A stretch of 64,000 bases of DNA from Candidatus Blochmannia sp. SNP (GTDB taxonomy: Bacteria; Pseudomonadota; Gammaproteobacteria; Enterobacterales; Enterobacteriaceae): contig NZ_CP144371.1 of NCBI RefSeq assembly GCF_036549215.1, forward strand, positions 1 to 64,000. The letters are read 5' to 3'. Below the pieces are notes generated by a model, which ran no database searches, was not told the origin of the DNA, and saw nothing but the letters and a program-made list of their open reading frames with translations. Below are positions 55,668 through 64,000 of the stretch, one piece after another. Each line of letters begins with the position of its first letter. The stretch's first letter is position 1. A program made the translations under genes and the position numbers.

Positions 55668-56073
55668 TTAATGCTCCCTAATTATATTATCTAACTATTT
55701 GCATACCATGTTAACAATTTCTTATACTAAACATTAGATGCAAATTTTGTTAATATTCACCACTTCAAGACAATATTTAAAATGGGGGCATTCAAGATTG
55801 CTTCAAGGGGGGGGTGAAAAATTTTTACATATAGAAATATCTTTATTCTTATAAATAAGCAGTCCACCCATCATTAATAGTAGTTAATTTTTGTTGTAAT
55901 TAGCATTACACTGACAAACGCTTCTAATATAGAGATACAAAACAGTACAACCACAATACAATAAAAATCGATATACACTAAAATAATTGACTTTTGTTGA
56001 AAACAGAGTACAAATATTTCACTATGTACGTAAAATTAATAGATATATAACCTGATTGTTCAAAGAGAGAAAC
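55668..56073. other. Divergent spacer between groS and cutA
   Basis: 406 bp. It contains the sigma-32 promoter of groSL (55780-55814, listed separately). No cutA promoter close to consensus could be pointed out on the plus strand. No open frame or other RNA is supported. Confidence 0.6.
55780..55814 (-). promoter_or_regulatory. Sigma-32 heat-shock promoter of groSL
   Basis: Read on the minus strand: a C-run that runs into CTTGAA (-35; plus 55802-55807), a 14-base spacer, and CCCCATTT (-10; plus 55780-55787). This matches the RpoH consensus CTTGAA-N13-15-CCCCATNT at every key position and resembles the E. coli groE promoter. It ends 112 bases before the groS ATG. It implies that RpoH control of groESL is kept or was kept recently. 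Confidence 0.9.
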
Positions 56074-56382
56074 ATGATAATAATCTTGTGTACTATACCA
56101 AACGATATGTCTATTGTTTTAAATATTACAAAGACATTATTAAATAATAAACTGGCAGCATGCATAACTTTACACGAAGTCCGCTCATTTTATTATTGGG
56201 AAACTACCCTGAAAGATCATACTGAATTACAATTGTTAATTAAAACACAAAATTTTTTAAAAAATTCAGTATTCACAACAATTAAAAAGTTACATCCTTA
56301 TAAAGTCCCAGAATTATTAGCTCTATCCATCATAGATGGAGAATCCAACTACCTATCGTGGATGCAATCTGCATTGCTATAA
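56074..56382 (+). CDS. cutA: Divalent-cation tolerance protein CutA
   Basis: A small trimeric PII-like protein linked to copper and divalent-metal tolerance; its exact role is unclear. I chose the ATG at 56074-56076 (102 residues). The frame also opens at a TTG six codons upstream, but AGAGAG lies before the ATG. The family motifs are NNKLAACITL, SFYYWETTLKDHTE, LLIKT, LHPYKVPELLALSI and YLSWM. E. coli CutA has 112 residues. dsbD, which follows in E. coli, is missing. Confidence 0.93.
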   Translation: MIIILCTIPNDMSIVLNITKTLLNNKLAACITLHEVRSFYYWETTLKDHTELQLLIKTQNFLKNSVFTTIKKLHPYKVPELLALSIIDGESNYLSWMQSALL

Positions 56383-56793
56383 TGCTAATTACTTATGTAG
56401 TAAAATCAGACTCTACATAATAATTAATCATGCAACGAAACCCATCGGGCTTGCTCTAATAATAGGTCTTAAGAATCAAACTTTATACTCTAAAATTTTG
56501 TAAAAACTATTTTATTTTAAAAATTAACAAAGATAAAAATGATCTCTCTAGATAGAGACGTTATATATATTCTGATAAAAGCAAAAAACAATATCTGTTT
56601 ATTGTCATTTATACTATTTAACTCAAATAATATTACTGATATAAATTAATACAAAATCTGGAATTATTTGTTATTTTAAAATATTTTAAATAATAATTTT
56701 TCATTAATAAATAAAATATATTGACGAAATGAATATAATAAAGATAATACAATCAAATTCTTTTACCAACTAAATATAAATCAAAACTAAGAA
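56383..56793. other. Spacer between cutA and tRNA-Phe
   Basis: 411 bp where E. coli has dsbD and further genes. A short, less A/T-rich patch near 56430-56470 is followed by A/T-rich DNA. The tRNA-Phe promoter is at 56721-56748 (listed separately). No DsbD-like frame can be read. Confidence 0.55.
56721..56748 (+). promoter_or_regulatory. Sigma-70 promoter of tRNA-Phe
   Basis: -35 TTGACG (56721-56726), a 16-base spacer, and -10 GATAAT (56743-56748). Each box has one mismatch to consensus. The predicted start lies about 40 bases before the tRNA 5' end, leaving a short 5' leader for RNase P. Confidence 0.65.
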
Positions 56794-56866
56794 GCCCGGA
56801 TAGCTCAGTCGGTAGAGCAGAGGACTGAAGATCCTCGTGTCCTTGGTTCAATTCCAAGTCCGGGCA
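56794..56866 (+). tRNA. tRNA-Phe (GAA)
   Basis: A 73-nt cloverleaf. The acceptor GCCCGGA pairs with TCCGGGC, the D-arm is GCTCAGTCGGTAGAGC, the anticodon stem-loop AGGACTGAAGATCCT gives GAA, and the T-arm is TTGGTTCAATTCCAA. The discriminator is A. The 3' CCA is not encoded (TGT follows). The place after cutA corresponds to E. coli pheU. Confidence 0.96.
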
Positions 56867-58238
56867 TGTTTTAAAAATCAACTAATTTATAAATTGAAAT
56901 ATTAAAAATTTGTCACTGCAACTTATTTACACTTTAGAAATAACTAAAATCTAGCAGTATCCAGTATAAATAGAAACGCATGCTTTACGTCGAACTGATA
57001 AATATTGAAATAACCGAAAATTTATGTTTGATTTTAACAAAACCTATCATTTTTAAAACAAAACTAGAAACAAAAATATACCCATTTACTATATCTTAAT
57101 GTAAAAACATAATAATGATAATGATCTATGCACATAGATATAATAATTTTTAGATTATTTGTAGACTTATGTAAGTCATATTGTATTTGATAAACCTAAA
57201 CTACATTTTCTAATCTAACGATTAATAGCTTCCAAAAATTAAATGAATCAACAATATTTAACTCCAATAGTTTTACGTTAACTATACAACAAACCATTCA
57301 CAAACATAAATATAGTAAATTTCATGCTTACTATACTTATATGCAACATGCTGATCGCGATTGAATCAATTAATCAAGGGCTACTAAAAATTAGTAGTGC
57401 TCATACATATATGTTTTCAAAATAAATAACTGATATTTTTACATTAAAAAATCAAACTTTATAACTATATTTCATGATAATTGAATAAACCAGTTACAAT
57501 TAGTCTACCCAACTTTATCAACTACAACCAAACCTAACTAATCACCCAATAATTATTACAATAATCTCAAAATTTTATTTTTTTCCTCCATGCTATTTAT
57601 TTTTATAAAAATATAACTCAAGGCATTTTCATTTTAAAAAATAATTAATTATCTACTACCCTGATAGTTATCATACACTTGTCCTAGTCATTTAGATAAT
57701 GTCATATCACCATGATATAATATTTACTTATCTGTTTTATTTAATTCTATATATCATATAAATAATGTAATAATTCAATTAAAATACACACTCATAAACT
57801 TATGATAAATATTATTTCCTAAAAAATTAATGTAATGATTATATTAAATCATAGTGTATTAAAACTAAAAAATAAAATTTATATAAAATTATCTAAATAA
57901 TTAATACATAAAATATGTATTCAATTTCACTGAATGACTATTTACTTTATATAAATTATTTAATTAAAAAATAGTCTTCTTTTTGACATAAATCGTGCTA
58001 TATGTTATGCTGTGAAATATGATATTAAACATAATATATATACATCCATTGAAGTTATAGAAATATACAGTTATTATGTTGTAATTTAGTGAAACAACCT
58101 GCACCTGAATGAATTTAACAAGTAACGTAAATGAAATTTAAGTTTTATATTTAATAGAAAAAATAATCACATTAGAAATGTGATATATAATAAAAACTAA
58201 TTGCAAGTTTTAAGGTTCATCAATTTAATACAGTAATT
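56867..58238. other. 1.37-kb gene-free region between tRNA-Phe and metC
   Basis: This is the longest empty stretch in the window and joins two segments that are far apart in E. coli. No frame above about 60 codons with a plausible start is present. Visible small structures are palindromes at 57124-57139 and 57166-57179, a 7-bp hairpin CTACTAA/TTAGTAG at 57381-57397, a near-consensus promoter at 57983-58011, and an 8-bp hairpin (58166-58184) in the metC leader. It may hold decayed genes or an unrecognised RNA. Confidence 0.55.
57983..58011 (+). promoter_or_regulatory. Sigma-70 promoter upstream of metC
   Basis: -35 TTGACA (57983-57988) is perfect, the spacer is 17 bases, and the -10 is TATGCT (58006-58011) preceded by TG at the extended -10 position. 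The predicted transcript start is about 220 bases before the metC ATG, so metC would have a long leader. No MetJ box (AGACGTCT-like) is seen near it. Confidence 0.65.
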
Positions 58239-59426
58239 ATGATAAAATTTGAAACTGAACTAATTACCTCTGGAAGAGACAAGCAATATACATACGGCGC
58301 AGTTAATCCTATTATTCAACGAACATCTTCAGTAGTATTCGATTCTATTCAACACAAAAAACGAGCTATTAAAAATTATAACACAACTGATACATTATTC
58401 TACGGTAGATACGGTACTATTACCCATTTTTCTTTACGTCAATCTATGACTGAGTTAGAAAATGGCGTTGGTTGTATGCTATATCCATGTGGTACAGCAG
58501 CAATTACTCATGCAATACTTTCTTTTGTTAAGCCAGGAGACCATATATTAATGACAGGCTCAGCATATGAGCCAACTCAAAAATTCTGTCGACATGTTTT
58601 AAAAAAAATAAACGTGTATACCACTTGGTTTGATCCATTAATTGGAAGTGATATTTATAATTTCATTCGATACAACACCCGTTTAATTTTATTAGAATCG
58701 CCAGGATCAATAACTATGGAAGTACAGAATATCCCTGATATTGTTAAAACGGTGCGTGAAAAAAAATCAGATATAATCATATTATTAGACAATACTTGGT
58801 CAGCAGGAGTTTTTTTCAAGGCGCTAAATATGGGCGTTGATATTTCTTTGCAATCTGGTACTAAATATATTACAGGTCATTCTGACGCCATGATAGGAAC
58901 TGCAGTTTCTAATGCACGTTGTTGGGATCAATTACAAGAACAATCTTATTTAATGGGTCAAATGGTTGATGCTGATACTGCTTATATGGCGTCACGTGGA
59001 CTACGTACTTTATATGTTAGATTAAAGCAACATGAAGAAAATGGACTGCATGTTGCACATTGGTTAGCCAAACATCCAGCAGTAGAACGGGTAAATCACC
59101 CTGCTTTAGCTACATGTAAAGGACATGAATATTTCATAAGAGATTTTAGTGGATCCAGTGGATTATTTTCATTTATTCTGAAGAAACGTTTAAATAATTT
59201 ACAATTATCTAGTTTTATTAATAATCTTAAGCATTTTAAACTTGCATACTCCTGGGGTGGATTTGAATCTTTGATTTTAATAAATCAAGTAGAAGAGCTC
59301 CGCTATATACGTCCAGCTGGGACGTTAGATTTCACAGGAACATTAATTCGAATACATATAGGATTAGAGCATCCTGATGATTTGATTCATGATTTATCAG
59401 ATGGGTTTAATCGTATTAATTTATAA
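58239..59426 (+). CDS. metC: Cystathionine beta-lyase
   Basis: A PLP enzyme that cleaves cystathionine to homocysteine, pyruvate and ammonia in methionine synthesis. The PLP lysine is Lys209 in [19 protein letters not shown] (54-60), [11 protein letters not shown] and [10 protein letters not shown] are conserved. The 395 residues equal the E. coli length. It is a single gene on the plus strand and is convergent with plsC. No clear Shine-Dalgarno precedes the ATG. No lesion is seen. Whether the symbiont can complete methionine synthesis cannot be judged from this window. Confidence 0.96.
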   Translation: MIKFETELITSGRDKQYTYGAVNPIIQRTSSVVFDSIQHKKRAIKNYNTTDTLFYGRYGTITHFSLRQSMTELENGVGCMLYPCGTAAITHAILSFVKPGDHILMTGSAYEPTQKFCRHVLKKINVYTTWFDPLIGSDIYNFIRYNTRLILLESPGSITMEVQNIPDIVKTVREKKSDIIILLDNTWSAGVFFKALNMGVDISLQSGTKYITGHSDAMIGTAVSNARCWDQLQEQSYLMGQMVDADTAYMASRGLRTLYVRLKQHEENGLHVAHWLAKHPAVERVNHPALATCKGHEYFIRDFSGSSGLFSFILKKRLNNLQLSSFINNLKHFKLAYSWGGFESLILINQVEELRYIRPAGTLDFTGTLIRIHIGLEHPDDLIHDLSDGFNRINL

Positions 59427-59656
59427 TAACATGAATATATAAATATTTTGCTTTACGTTACCACAATAAACAGATAATAATAATCGTATAAAATGTAAAT
59501 TTTCATGTTATTATATAGCCATATTGCATATATTATGTAGTGTTAACCAAAATAATAAACCAATACAACACAACAACTGACTTACTGTCCCACTTCTTTG
59601 TAAAAAAGTGTTACCTGCTTGCTGCCTGGCCTGCTGCTGTTAATAAAATTTGAAAG

Positions 59657-60418
59657 TTATTTTGTACAACGTGGTTTGAATGATCGAGTAACCTGTGTTT
59701 CAGATATAATTACTTCTTGATTTAACGCATCAATTTTTGTTTTCATAATTTCATAACAATATTCAGTCATGCTACGTATTTTATTGGGTTCGTATTGTTC
59801 AGTTTCTATAGGAGGCATAATTTCAACAATTACTAAACCATTAGACCAACGGTTTAGTTTTATTTTGTTAGAAGTATTAGAAACACAAACAGGTACAATA
59901 GGCACTTTAGCAGAAATTGCGGCATGAAAAGCTCCTATTTTAAACGGTAATAATCCCTTTCCAAAACTACGTGTACCTTCCGGAAACACCCAAATAGAAA
60001 TATCGCGCGTTCTAATAGATTTAGCTATTTTTATTAAAATATTATGAGACCGAGAGCTTTTACTCCTATTAATTAATATATTTCCGCACAACCAATATAA
60101 TTGCCCAAATAACGGAATCCATAGTAAACTTTTTTTTCCGACTATTATTGTACGTGGTGGCACAACATTAGCTACTGTAACCATATCATAATTACTTTGA
60201 TGGTTGGAAATATATATACAATTCTTTGGTAATGGGTTATTTGAAAAATTTCGTATCTTAACTGTAATACCAAAAATAGGAGCCATGCTTCCAAACAAAC
60301 GACCAAAAAAATCAGAGTAGTATGACTGATGAAGTCTTAATAAACAATAAATGATACCAAAGATACAAATAGTAATTGACAATATCAAAACTGAAATAAT
60401 ACGTATAATGGCAAGCAT
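59657..60418 (-). CDS. plsC: 1-acyl-sn-glycerol-3-phosphate acyltransferase
   Basis: Adds the second acyl chain to lysophosphatidic acid to give phosphatidic acid at the inner membrane. The catalytic HX4D motif is His73-Asp78 in NHQSNYD. The substrate motif FPEGTRS is at 145-151. An N-terminal membrane segment spans about 5-27. It has 253 residues (E. coli 245). It follows ribB on the minus strand. The neighbour parC of E. coli is absent. Confidence 0.95.
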   Translation of the reverse strand: MLAIIRIISVLILSITICIFGIIYCLLRLHQSYYSDFFGRLFGSMAPIFGITVKIRNFSNNPLPKNCIYISNHQSNYDMVTVANVVPPRTIIVGKKSLLWIPLFGQLYWLCGNILINRSKSSRSHNILIKIAKSIRTRDISIWVFPEGTRSFGKGLLPFKIGAFHAAISAKVPIVPVCVSNTSNKIKLNRWSNGLVIVEIMPPIETEQYEPNKIRSMTEYCYEIMKTKIDALNQEVIISETQVTRSFKPRCTK

Positions 60419-60491
60419 ATTCTCTCTTTTAAAGTATCATAATATAAATGTTTAATAAAAGCACTAACCTCATCCGTAACATATAAGATTC

Positions 60492-60533
60492 TATTTTACA
60501 ATATTAATTATAAATAATTAATATTGTAAAATA
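60492..60533 (-). terminator. 19-bp perfect hairpin between ribB and plsC
   Basis: The arm at 60492-60510 pairs perfectly with 60515-60533 across a 4-base loop; the arms are A/T-rich (for example ATTTTACAATATTAATTA). On the minus strand it starts 42 bases after the ribB stop and no run of T follows. It could end or stabilise ribB mRNA or lie in the plsC leader. Confidence 0.45.
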
Positions 60534-60574
60534 CTTCCAAGTCTATAAACAGATAATTAATTGATATACATATA

Positions 60575-61219
60575 TTATATTACATTGACACGATAAGTTA
60601 TTAAATCTGAAATAGTGAGAACTGGCATCATATATTTATTTGCAAATGTGACAACTTCTAATATACGCGCCATACTTCCATCCTTATTTATTACTTCACA
60701 CAATACTCCAAATGGTCTCAATCCAGCTAACGAAGTTAAATCTATAGCCGCTTCCGTATGTCCAATACGAGCCAAAACTCCACCATTTTGAGCACGTAAA
60801 GGAAAAACATGACCAGGACGATTCAAATCGGAAGGTTTTGCATTATCTTCTATAGAAACCTTAATCGTAGTTAATCTATCTGCAGCTGAAACTCCAGTAG
60901 TTATACCTACTGCTGCTTCTATGGTAACAGTAAAAGCAGTGCCATAACGATTGCTATTATTTTCTACCATCATTGGTAAATTCAACTGATTACATCGATC
61001 TTCTGTCAGACATAAACAAACTATTCCGCTACCATAACGGATGGCTAATGCCATTTGTTCAACTGTCATATTTTCTGCAGCAAATATCATATCACCTTCA
61101 TTCTCACGGTTTTCATCATCCATTACTAAAACACCACGACCATTACGCAACGCTTCTAATGCATTTTGGACGCGCTCTATAGGTGTACCAAATTCAGATA
61201 AAAAACTCTCCCGACGCAT
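60575..61219 (-). CDS. ribB: 3,4-dihydroxy-2-butanone-4-phosphate synthase
   Basis: Makes the four-carbon riboflavin precursor from ribulose-5-phosphate. It has 214 residues (E. coli 217). The metal-binding [13 protein letters not shown], the active-site [11 protein letters not shown] and GHTEAAIDL are intact, as is [10 protein letters not shown]. It is not fused to GTP cyclohydrolase II. No FMN riboswitch could be read upstream, whereas E. coli ribB has one. Retention fits supply of riboflavin for the symbiont, the host, or both. Confidence 0.96.
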   Translation of the reverse strand: MRRESFLSEFGTPIERVQNALEALRNGRGVLVMDDENRENEGDMIFAAENMTVEQMALAIRYGSGIVCLCLTEDRCNQLNLPMMVENNSNRYGTAFTVTIEAAVGITTGVSAADRLTTIKVSIEDNAKPSDLNRPGHVFPLRAQNGGVLARIGHTEAAIDLTSLAGLRPFGVLCEVINKDGSMARILEVVTFANKYMMPVLTISDLITYRVNVI

Positions 61220-62093
61220 GATAATTTAATCCTCATTAATACCATCATCTATAAAACAAGGGAAAAAATTAAACATAAACTAAAACCATGATTTAATAAA
61301 CCCATATATTTATAAATTAAAATTTATCCCGTACATCACTCTTATTTATACTATTGTCATAGATATCAAAATTATATTAAATACTATTAAAAAATATATT
61401 AATAGTACTATATATTTTGTATGATAGAAAATATAATTTATGTATGTAATACATCACCCTGATCCTAAAATTATATCTGATTTATAAGATAAACTAAAAC
61501 ACTATGTCCATAAAATATATTATATTACAATATACTAAAATTCATACTAAAATACCGATTGCTAAATTTAATATTGCAGTGATTACAACACAACTAAAAC
61601 ACTAATTATTATAAATATTGAAAAACCTAAAAATGTACTGTTATTATTGTGAATCTACTATAAAATTACTTAACATTTTACATATAATTTAGAAAGTAAA
61701 ATTCGATAATTATTATACCCCTAGGTCATTCATATATATTGAATTAATTAATAAGAAGTTGATGTACAACTATCAATTCTATGCAAGATATATAACGAAA
61801 TAAATTATAAAAAATTAAAATTAATTCAAATACAAACTTTAATAAGATTAAAATAAAAAATTCTAATAATAAATAAAACTAAAAAATAAATTCTGTCATA
61901 ACTACATAACTATAAATACACCCACTTATGATGCTTCCCTCTCTCGTTACCTTAATTACATTTATTTATATTATACCTGAATCTTACACACACTATTTCA
62001 ATATCCATATTTCACTATACCCAAATACTTACTACTGTGCTCTGTTCTAAAATCATGCTAAATGCACCATGTGTACTTAATGTATATTATTTT
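61220..62093. other. Gene-free spacer between hldE and ribB
   Basis: 874 bp. It should carry the ribB promoter and leader, but the conserved core of an FMN riboswitch is not visible on the minus strand. The part near 61920-62060 is C-rich on the plus strand and less A/T-biased than the rest. No open frame or RNA that I recognise lies in it; decayed genes are likely. Confidence 0.5.
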
Positions 62094-63527
62094 TTAATTT
62101 TTACGTTTAATAGCATTAATAATATTACTACTAGAGTAACCAGTTTTAAAATTTAATACATGTACTTTACCTCCTTTTTTAAACACCTCTTGGCTTCCCT
62201 CAATATCGCAAATATGATAGTCACCTCCTTTTACTAAAAAATCTGGAGATAAATTTGCAATCAATCTTGTAGGTGTATCCTCATAAAAAGGCACTACCCA
62301 ATCTACTACTGCTAAAGCAGCTAACACAAGCATACGTTTCTCTAAAGTATTTATTGGCCTTGTTTCACCTTTTAATCGTTTTGTTGAAGCATCGCTATTC
62401 ACAGCTACAACTAACCTATCTCCAAGTTTTTTAGCATTAGTTAAGTAACTTACATGACCAGGATGGAGTATATCAAATACACCATTAGTCATCACTATTT
62501 TTTCACCTTTATTACGAGCTAAAGATATTATCTGTTTTAACGTCTTTTCGTCTAATATACCACAAGGCAAACTGGTGTACACATGACTATTTATAATACT
62601 TTTTATTTCATTTAAATTAGTAGTAGAAGTACCAGATTTTTTTATTACCGCGCTAGCAGCTAAATTAGCTAAAAAACATGCTTTCTTTAAACTCTTACCA
62701 GAAGATAGCGCCGCTGATAACACAGCAATCACTGTATCTCCAGCACCAATTACATCATGCACTTCCTTTGTTTGAGTTGGGAAATATAACGGAGCTGCAT
62801 TCCGTGTACATAAAGTCATGCCTTGTTCAGAACGTGTAATCAATAAAGCTGACAAATTATAATCAATTATAATTTCCTGAGCACGATTTATTAAAATCTT
62901 TTCATTACGACAAAATCCTACTATAGATTCAAATTCTGATATATTAGGAGTTAATAAAGTAGCACCTTTATAACGAGAAAACTGAATGCCTTTAGGATCT
63001 ATTATAATTGGTACATTAATATAACGAGCTAACTTAATAATTTCTTCTATACTATTTAAAGAACCTTTAGCATAATCAGATAATACTAATACCTTATATT
63101 TAGGTAAATGAAATTCAATTTGTTTAAGCAATTTTGTGGTATCAACATTATTGAAATATTGTTCAAAATCTAATCTAATAATTTGTTGATTACGTGACAT
63201 TACTCGCAATTTAATTATAGTAGGACATGTGTTAATCGAAATAAAATTCCATTTTACATTGGACTTATCAAGTTGTGTTTCCAAAATGTTGGCTGCTTCA
63301 TCAACTCCGGTTAATCCTAACAATCTTGGTTGAGCACCTAAAGCAGCAATGTTCATTGCAACATTGGCAGCTCCACCCGGTCTATCTATAACTTTATTGA
63401 TTTTAACGATCGGAACAGGTGCTTCTGGAGAAATTTTATCAGTAGACCCATACCAATATCGGTCTAACATAACATCTCCTACAATTAATACACTAGATTT
63501 AGAAAAATTTGGAAAAATAACAGTCAT
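62094..63527 (-). CDS. hldE: Bifunctional heptose 7-phosphate kinase / heptose 1-phosphate adenylyltransferase
   Basis: Makes ADP-glycero-manno-heptose for the LPS inner core. The N-terminal ribokinase-type domain has [29 protein letters not shown] and the C-terminal kinase signature [17 protein letters not shown]. The nucleotidyltransferase domain begins near residue 340 with [16 protein letters not shown] (HxGH). The 477 residues equal the E. coli length. Both activities look intact, so the cells probably keep an LPS core. Confidence 0.96.
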   Translation of the reverse strand: MTVIFPNFSKSSVLIVGDVMLDRYWYGSTDKISPEAPVPIVKINKVIDRPGGAANVAMNIAALGAQPRLLGLTGVDEAANILETQLDKSNVKWNFISINTCPTIIKLRVMSRNQQIIRLDFEQYFNNVDTTKLLKQIEFHLPKYKVLVLSDYAKGSLNSIEEIIKLARYINVPIIIDPKGIQFSRYKGATLLTPNISEFESIVGFCRNEKILINRAQEIIIDYNLSALLITRSEQGMTLCTRNAAPLYFPTQTKEVHDVIGAGDTVIAVLSAALSSGKSLKKACFLANLAASAVIKKSGTSTTNLNEIKSIINSHVYTSLPCGILDEKTLKQIISLARNKGEKIVMTNGVFDILHPGHVSYLTNAKKLGDRLVVAVNSDASTKRLKGETRPINTLEKRMLVLAALAVVDWVVPFYEDTPTRLIANLSPDFLVKGGDYHICDIEGSQEVFKKGGKVHVLNFKTGYSSSNIINAIKRKN

Positions 63528-64000
63528 AATTTACTTAAATACATCCTACTTAAATAAATAAAAATATGATTAATTCTATATTAAATTAATAAAACAGTAA
63601 TATATTAAATTATTTAGTAAATAATTAAAATCTACAATATAAATAATTCTTGGCGTTTTTTATAGCATTATGTTTAAATTGAAATAAAGTGCATATCTCC
63701 CAAAAATTTATAAATGAAAATTGTATATTAAATTAAAAAGCATATATATAATGCTCTTGTATTTAAAATTATTTACATCATATACAATTTTATATATTCC
63801 GACTAATTTTATTATTATTATTTTTATTATTAAAATAATTATTTGACTAATCTATTATATATAGATAATTAATAACAGCAAAACCCATTATATTTCGTAT
63901 TAAAAAAAAATTATATAATATATGAAATAATTTTATTTTATAATTAATAAATATCACATAAAACATATGTATAGTTTATATACCTTCTGTATTAGGAAAT
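63528..64000. other. A/T-rich region upstream of hldE
   Basis: 473 bp to the window edge. It should hold the hldE promoter, but no pair of boxes stands out. No open frame reaches the window end on either strand in a form I recognise. Confidence 0.4.

Noticed and set aside
61440-61500. CAGGGTGATG-like stretch on the minus strand as an FMN riboswitch core
   Set aside because: Only a few bases resemble the 5' part of the element. The other conserved blocks are missing at the right distances.

Overview
The window is a very A+T-rich, IS-free, low-density stretch of a reduced gammaproteobacterial genome. Nearly every protein aligns from end to end with its Escherichia coli orthologue, gene order follows E. 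coli segments with many intervening genes deleted, and the remaining spacers are A/T-rich and mostly empty. The gene set (a complete threonine branch, metC, cysQ, ribB, hldE, tamAB and mscM kept in a shrunken genome) and the order fit an insect endosymbiont of the Candidatus Blochmannia type (ant symbionts). The genus is inferred from overall look and gene order, not from a database search. I found no phage, transposon, CRISPR or restriction genes, and no clearly novel multi-gene system.

Layout. 0.4-5.1 kb: thrABC operon (minus). 5.1-6.1 kb: spacer with a (TA)19 microsatellite. 6.1-6.5 kb: holD. 6.6-27.1 kb: a long minus-strand block matching the E. coli 71-min region, in + coordinate order deaD, pnp, rpsO, truB, rbfA, infB, nusA, tRNA-fMet, tRNA-Leu(GAG), secG, glmM, folP, ftsH, rlmE, greA, obgE, rpmA, rplU; ispB is divergent on the plus strand. 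28.5-53 kb: the 94-96-min region, with ppa(+), then tamB, tamA, cysQ, rplI, rpsR, rpsF, rlmB, purA, hflC, hflK, hflX, hfq, miaA, amiB, tsaE, tRNA-Gly(GCC) and orn on minus, and psd and mscM on plus. 53-56.9 kb: efp, groL and groS (minus), cutA and tRNA-Phe (plus). 58.2-63.5 kb: metC (plus), then plsC, ribB and hldE (minus).

Functions. The genes cover nutrient provisioning (threonine, the homocysteine step of methionine synthesis, riboflavin and folate precursors, ubiquinone side chain), envelope upkeep (LPS heptose, peptidoglycan precursor and hydrolase, phosphatidic acid and phosphatidylethanolamine synthesis, TamAB, SecG, MscM), translation and RNA turnover (IF2, NusA, RbfA, PNPase, DeaD, Orn, EF-P, MiaA, TsaE, RlmB, RlmE, S6/S18/L9/S15/L21/L27) and protein quality control (FtsH with HflKC, GroESL).

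Most notable: (1) tamA is split by a one-base expansion of a poly(A) tract (A9), a type of lesion known in such symbionts to be rescued by transcriptional slippage. (2) A 29-bp perfect inverted repeat lies between groL and efp, the largest of a set of long perfect hairpins in spacers, mostly downstream of minus-strand genes and mostly without a U-tract. (3) groES keeps an essentially perfect sigma-32 promoter. (4) Five perfect copies of a 9-bp tandem repeat lie between obgE and rpmA. (5) TruB, ObgE and Hfq have lost C-terminal regions. (6) None of the four tRNA genes encodes its 3' CCA.
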